Source of the DNA: Chara braunii
Lineage: Eukaryota > Streptophyta > Charophyceae > Charales > Characeae
Assembly: GCA_003427395.1 (NCBI GenBank)
Contig: BFEA01000042.1
Location: 139,891 to 161,226 of the forward strand
Reading direction: 5' to 3'
Length of the DNA: 21,336 bases
Below, one piece after another: positions 17,342 to 21,336 of this stretch. The notes below the pieces were generated by a model that saw only the letters and a program-made list of their open reading frames with translations, searched no databases and had not been told where the DNA came from. Made by a program: the position numbers and the translations under genes. The stretch's first letter is position 1, and each line of letters begins with the position of its first letter.

Positions 17342-18745
17342 AAATGAATTTATGGATAGCCAATTCTTGGTGGATGTGTACCGTATTTTAAATCCAGACT
17401 CAAATGACTATTCATGGTATGGCCCAAGACCAACAAAGAAAACAATGGGCCCTAGGAGCAGACTGAGTTTTATCTTGGCAAGAGAGGTCCCCTAGGATAG
17501 ATGTTGTTGGGCAGAGGTACAAGGAGGTTCGGCTTTGTCCTGATTGACGCTGTGACTATAGACGTACTAGAAAAATTCAGACCTCCCTTTAGACTTAACA
17601 TAAATCTATTAAAGGATGAAGGAATAAAAGTCTGGGTTTTATACCAGATGAATACTTGGAACCAAGCCCAAAATCTATTTGAAGATAAATTAGAATGAGC
17701 AGAGGTGAGAATCAATATAGAGTGTTCTGTGTTAATGAACTTTTTACGTACGAATGCGGCCAATAAGTCCTAGAAAGAGAAACAACTCAGAACAACGATG
17801 GTACAAGCTGAGAAAAATATGAGAAAAGACCCCTTCTCTGACTATTATTGGATGGAAAAAGATGCACCGCACTAGTAGAAATTGATGCCTTGGAAGTACA
17901 ATCTCAGGCTGAATGGTTGGTCCAGGAGTGGTTGAATATTTAGGGGATTGTAGGTTATGATAGAATGACTAAATTATCTTTTAGAACGCTAATTTTGAGA
18001 TAGTCTAAAATCTGATCAAGGAATTAACTCATTCATTCTCGATCGATACCTTAATAGCTTCACACACTGAAACAATGTCTGTCCATGCTTTTGAATACTT
18101 CAGTGATATTGTTACCACAAGATGACACTTTGACACCCCAAAAATGGATTTATCGTAGGGTAACCCTCTCTGGGACTACTCTATAGTATGCCTTCGCCCT
18201 GGGCGGCACAAATTCTCGACAGTCCGTTTACAACGGCAGAGCTGACAAAAGTCGTCAAGCAAATGACCAAAGGTTAATGCCCCGGAATCGATGGGCTTCC
18301 AGTCGAGCTTTTCATAGTATGCAGGGATGGTTTTTGACCCTTCCTGTATGAGGTTTATAGCAATATACGAATCACAGGAAAACTCCCGGAGAGCTTTCGA
18401 AAATGGTACATTTCATTGCTGTATAAAAAAGGGAGTAAGTCGGAGGTAAAAAATTACCATCCAAAATCCGTTTTGAATGTGGTACACAAAGTACTTGCAA
18501 AAGCACAAACTATAAGGCTCACAGACTTTCTGTCGAACTTCATCGACTTAGAACATTGTCAAGGGGCAATCGTAAAAGGTCCGACTATATTCGATAATAT
18601 AATGACCACTTTATAGGCCTTAGAAGTCATACCCTCAGAGAAGAGAGAAATAGTTGTTATGCTCGTGGATATGGGGAAGGCATACGACAAAGTGAGATGA
18701 CCGTTCGTTTTCGCCACACTTATTAGAATGCTATGTAGCACCCGC
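17342..18745 (+). mobile_element. LINE fragment B: end of endonuclease into reverse transcriptase
   Basis: The plus strand opens with FMDSQFLVDVYRILNPDSN and DYSWYGPRP, the end of an AP endonuclease. It continues through a spacer and then reads as a reverse transcriptase: CPGIDGLPVELF (about 18279), ISLLYKKGSKSEVKNY (about 18410-18460), VLNVVHKVLAKAQTIRL, and LVDMGKAYDKV (about 18663-18697, motif A with the catalytic Asp). TAA, TGA and TAG stops and frame changes are scattered through it. It breaks off about 40 bases after motif A at a GC-rich scrap, so the FADD-type catalytic motif is missing. It starts almost exactly where minus-strand fragment A ends. Confidence 0.85.
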
Positions 18746-18830
18746 GGCCGCGACCGTGCCACGCCCAGGCGGGGGCGCGCACTCAAAATCGGCGCGCTCG
18801 CTCGGCCTGTAAAAAAAAAAAAAAAAAAAA
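18746..18830 (+). repeat. GC-rich scrap with A20 tail
   Basis: A very GC-rich 70 bases (CCGCGGCCGCGACCGTGCC and GGCGCGCTCGCTCGGCC) interrupts the LINE and is followed by twenty A's (18811-18830). It looks like the 3' end of a short retrotransposed sequence, perhaps a SINE, but has no recognisable RNA-polymerase-III boxes. Confidence 0.45.
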
Positions 18831-18897
18831 TCAAAAATTTGGGGGGGTGGTTTTTTATGTGTAACAAAAAAGAAAAAAAAAAAAATAAAAAAAAAAT

Positions 18898-19012
18898 CGA
18901 TTGATTAATTGTGTTTTTTATTGAATGATTGATTGGTTGTTTGTTTGATTGATTGTTTGATTGATTGTTTGATTGATTGTTTGTTTGATTGATTGATTGA
19001 TTGGTTCATTGG

Positions 19013-19062
<50 letters not shown>
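18898..19062. repeat. (TTGA)n microsatellite
   Basis: Tetranucleotide TTGA/TGAT repeats with TTTG and TTGG variants become pure towards the right. Frames through it read Asn-Gln-Ser-Ile repeats and are not genes. Confidence 0.95.
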
Positions 19063-19065
<3 letters not shown>

Positions 19066-19094
19066 GGGGGACGGGGTCCTCCGTCCCCTCCCCC

Positions 19095-19097
<3 letters not shown>

Positions 19098-19170
<73 letters not shown>
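19098..19170. repeat. (CA)n microsatellite
   Basis: About 36 CA units with one AT interruption. A shorter (CA)n sits at the equivalent place before the second repeat copy (20767-20796), so it belongs to the repeat unit. Confidence 0.97.
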
Positions 19171-19175
<5 letters not shown>

Positions 19176-19862
19176 CAGTTTTATGTCTGTTGGTCCTTCT
19201 TCTGTTGTATGTCCTCCCCATGATTTTCTCTAAGTTGTGTGTTCAACTGAGCACCCTTAAGTAGTGCCAAACAGTCGGTGGTTCCTCGTTTGGAGTGCCT
19301 ACTGCACTCTTATGGGGGCTGCTCGGTTCGGGATGTCTTTGTTGCCTGTCGGTGATGATGGATGTTCGTTGGAGTGACTCCCTGACTCAGTGGGTGGTGG
19401 GAACCAACAGTCTGCGGGGTTCTATCGTGATGTGAGTAGGTCATGTGCTGCTTTGCTTCATGTTGGATGTGTGGATGTCCTCATCTGCGCTCCGCCGCTG
19501 CCCTGCTGCCTGTCCCGCTTGCTTCGCGTGTGGTTATTTGCAGGTTGATGTGTTCGCTGTGCGGTTTGGTCGTGTTGTTGGTGTTGCCTTGCGCTTCGCG
19601 GCTCCGCTGCCCTTCTGCTCATCCGTTGGCCGTGCCTTCCGTGCTTGCCGCTTGTGTTCCCTGTAGGTTGGTTGCCTTGTTGTCGGTGCCTTGTGCTCCG
19701 GTCCATGGTTGCCCGACTGCTGGTTCACTCGCCTTGTTGTCCCTTGCAGTGTTGTTGCTGCTATGTTCCTCTTGGGGACAGTCTGCCTTCAACATGGGTC
19801 AAAGGGTTCAATGACCCAAACCATCAAATACGGGGATTCCGCAGATTGTCGACGATTCAGCC
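19171..19862 (+). repeat. Right-end repeat, copy 1
   Basis: From AATCAGTTTTATG (19173) it matches copy 2 (from 20797) at high identity, to where the window ends. Offset grows from 1624 to 1629 because copy 2 has 5 extra bases near 20858. Over the last ~270 shared bases I count 11 substitutions by eye, six of them CpG against TpG/CpA. The 123-codon frame at 19443-19814 is a Cys/Leu-rich translation of A-poor DNA, and copy 2 does not conserve it as a protein pattern. Copy 1 runs into an adapter scar at 19863. Confidence 0.9.
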
Positions 19863-19898
19863 CTGTCTCTTATACACATCTAGATGTGTATAAGAGAC
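19863..19898. other. Nextera mate-pair junction adapter, 36 of 38 bases (artefact)
   Basis: The mosaic end and its reverse complement are present except for the last two bases, AG, which are replaced by the start of the duplicated segment (TTGTTGTAC). This is a false join. Confidence 0.97.
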
Positions 19899-20020
19899 TT
19901 GTTGTACTTCTCTTACCGTTGGTCGGTTTGTTTTCTGTTTCATGACTTTTGAAAGCTGGGCTTTATTTCTTTTCTATGGGCATCCTGGGCTGCGGGTTTT
20001 TTCCCGGTGTTGTGTATAAG
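19898..20020 (+). repeat. Artefactual duplicate of 20280-20402
   Basis: These ~123 bases are identical by eye to 20280-20402 and are bounded by adapter on both sides. A real duplication would show substitutions like those between the two long repeat copies. The assembler most likely placed the same locus twice. Confidence 0.88.
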
Positions 20021-20050
20021 NANACNNNNCNAGATGTGTATAAGAGACAG
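20021..20050. other. Partly masked Nextera junction adapter (artefact)
   Basis: NANACNNNNCN followed by AGATGTGTATAAGAGACAG. The 11 masked positions correspond to adapter bases TATACACATCT. Bases are called only where adapter and the true genomic continuation at 20403-20413 agree. Confidence 0.95.
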
Positions 20051-20279
20051 GTGCAACTCCAACGAAATAATCTATCATGTTTTGTTTTTTTCGCTTTGTT
20101 TTTTTTGCTATTTATTCTTTTGTTTGCCTTGTTGCCTTGTTGTTGCTATCTCATTCTTATGCCTAGTGCTGTTTGTCTGCCCGCCTGCCTCCCCCTTGTC
20201 CTCCACCCTTTGTTCTTTGCTCCGGTATGTCATCCANGTACCGTGTTGTATCTNNACCTNANCCTTGCNGTTTTGTTTG
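20051..20279 (+). other. T-rich, A-poor unassigned DNA with ambiguous bases
   Basis: Strongly T/G/C-biased, with N at 20237, 20254-20255, 20260, 20262 and 20269. No gene motif. The N's probably mark another conflict between reads. Confidence 0.6.
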
Positions 20280-20402
20280 TCTTGTTGTACTTCTCTTACC
20301 GTTGGTCGGTTTGTTTTCTGTTTCATGACTTTTGAAAGCTGGGCTTTATTTCTTTTCTATGGGCATCCTGGGCTGCGGGTTTTTTCCCGGTGTTGTGTAT
20401 AA
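20280..20402 (+). repeat. Genuine copy of the 123-bp duplicated segment
   Basis: The same sequence as 19898-20020, but it continues without adapter into CACACCTTCCGACGC. This is therefore likely the true genomic location. Confidence 0.8.
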
Positions 20403-20689
20403 GCACACCTTCCGACGCATCATGCTGCGACACGGTCGCAAAAGCCACGCAATAGAAACATAACACACACACAGAGATTCGTCTCTTCTTGCTTACGAAT
20501 GGGTCAGATTCCTGAGTAGTCTTGTTGCTGTCCATGTGTGTCCTCCCAACACTTCGTGAGTGTCGTGCCTCCTTGCCTTCTAAATGCGCTTCCCCATGCG
20601 AGTAAAGGTCATGTTTTCTTAGTGTTTGTCTAAGTTACATGGGTTGTGGATGTGTCTGTCTGTATGCGTGTGCGGAGTCCATGGGGCAC

Positions 20690-20763
20690 CGGGCTGAATG
20701 GCCTAGTGGCTAGTGCCCCAGGACACTAGTCCATCCGGCCTTCCTCATGTTGCGAATGTGGGT

Positions 20764-20766
<3 letters not shown>
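20690..20766 (+). repeat. Possible tRNA-derived SINE head
   Basis: TGGCCTAGTGG near 20698 fits a polymerase III A box (TRGCNNAGYGG). GTTGCGAAT near 20751 is one insertion away from the B-box core GTTCGAAT. Spacing is about 55 bases, as in tRNAs with a long variable arm. CTAGTG/CACTAG arms lie between. No intact tRNA fold or terminator is visible, so it is at best a decayed SINE or tRNA pseudogene. (CA)n follows directly. Confidence 0.35.

Positions 20767-20796
<30 letters not shown>
20767..20796. repeat. (CA)15 microsatellite
   Basis: About thirty bases of CA at the left edge of repeat copy 2, shorter than the equivalent tract before copy 1. Confidence 0.95.
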
Positions 20797-20800
<4 letters not shown>

Positions 20801-21336
20801 AGTTTTATGTTTGTTGGTCCTTCTTCTGTTGTATGTCCTCCCCATGATTTTTTTTAAGTCTTTTTGTGTGTTCAATTGAGCACCCTTAAGTAGTTCCAAA
20901 CAGTCGGTGGTTCCTCGTTTGGAGTGTCTACTGCACTCTTATGGGGGCTGTTCGGTTCGGGATGTCTGTGTTGCTTGTCGGTGATGATGGATGTTCGTCA
21001 GAGTGACTCCCTGACTCAGTGGGTGGTGGGAACCAACAGTCTGCGGGGTTCTATCGTGATATGAGTAGGTCATGTGCTGCTTTGCTTCGTGTTGGATGTG
21101 TGGACGTCCTCGTCTGCGCTCCGCTGCTGCCCTGCTGCCTGTCCCGCTTGCTTCGCATGTGGTTCTTTGCAGGTTGATGTGTTCGTTGTGCGGTTTGGCC
21201 GTGTTGTTGGTGTTGCCTTGCGCTTCGCTGCTCCGCTGCCCTTCTGCTCATCCGTTGGCCGTGCCTTCCGTGCTTGGCGCTTGTGTTCCCTGTAGGTTGG
21301 TTGCCTTGTTGTTGGTGCCTTGTGCTCCGGTCCATG
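20797..21336 (+). repeat. Right-end repeat, copy 2 (cut by the window end)
   Basis: The second copy of the unit at 19171, with a period of about 1.63 kb. Its base calls, not those of copy 1, match the fragment at window positions 1-35. The frame at 21074-21295 is not conserved as protein against copy 1. Confidence 0.9.

Noticed and set aside
18905-19221. Open frames with Asn-Gln-Ser-Ile and Cys-Val repeats
   Set aside because: They are translations of (TTGA)n and (CA)n tracts.
19443-19814. 123-codon Cys/Leu-rich plus-strand frame that looks like a membrane protein
   Set aside because: The DNA is A-poor, which keeps frames open. The second copy of the repeat has a different, shorter frame, and its differences follow CpG decay, not codon position.

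Overview
This is a eukaryotic, repeat-dominated stretch. It holds degenerate retroelements, microsatellites, minisatellites, poly-A/poly-T tails and strong inverted repeats. I see no intact host gene, no rRNA, and nothing of bacterial operon type. The species cannot be fixed from the sequence. A Penelope-like element (PLE) with an N-terminal GIY-YIG endonuclease and no CCHH cysteines/histidines resembles the published 'Chlamys' group of green algae, spike mosses and slime molds, so an alga, plant or protist is the best guess. Two diverged copies of one repeat differ largely at CpG sites, which suggests cytosine methylation.

Layout. (1) 1-88: a scrap of the right-end repeat joined by a Nextera mate-pair junction adapter, so the first 50 bases may not belong here. 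(2) 99-4182, minus strand: the PLE, with a coiled-coil N-terminal part, GIY-YIG nuclease, CxC linker and reverse transcriptase (RT). TA microsatellite lies at both ends. The RT frame stays in register for about 2 kb and is broken only by four codons, all TAG. (3) 4183-5460: a hAT-like terminal-inverted-repeat element inserted in (TA)n, a 66-bp AT palindrome, a hammerhead-ribozyme-like motif on the minus strand, (CT)n, and two strong hairpins. (4) 5460-6371: unassigned non-coding DNA with a short duplication. (5) 6372-11500, minus strand: the 5' portion of a LINE (ORF1 with zinc knuckle, basic and acidic tracts, unrecognised middle domains, AP endonuclease), ending abruptly in a T18 run (its poly-A). 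(6) 11500-15600: mostly unassigned DNA with (GT)n, TTCGG-rich inverted repeats, a 49-bp minisatellite and a hairpin. (7) 15596-16110, minus strand: a second, diverged fragment of the same LINE family. (8) 16110-17341: AT-rich DNA and a roughly 245-bp tandem duplication ending in poly-A. (9) 17342-18745, plus strand: a LINE fragment that starts almost exactly where the first LINE fragment stops, and is itself cut after RT motif A. (10) 18745-21336: a GC-rich scrap with A20, (TTGA)n, (CA)n, and two copies of a repeat 1.63 kb apart, with two more sequencing-adapter scars and a false duplication between them.

No set of genes here works together as a host pathway. The window is a nest of mobile elements, and part of its right end is an assembly artefact. 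The most interesting biological signals are the N-terminal-endonuclease PLE with TAG-only interruptions, the hammerhead-like core beside (TA)n, and the two complementary LINE halves in opposite orientation.
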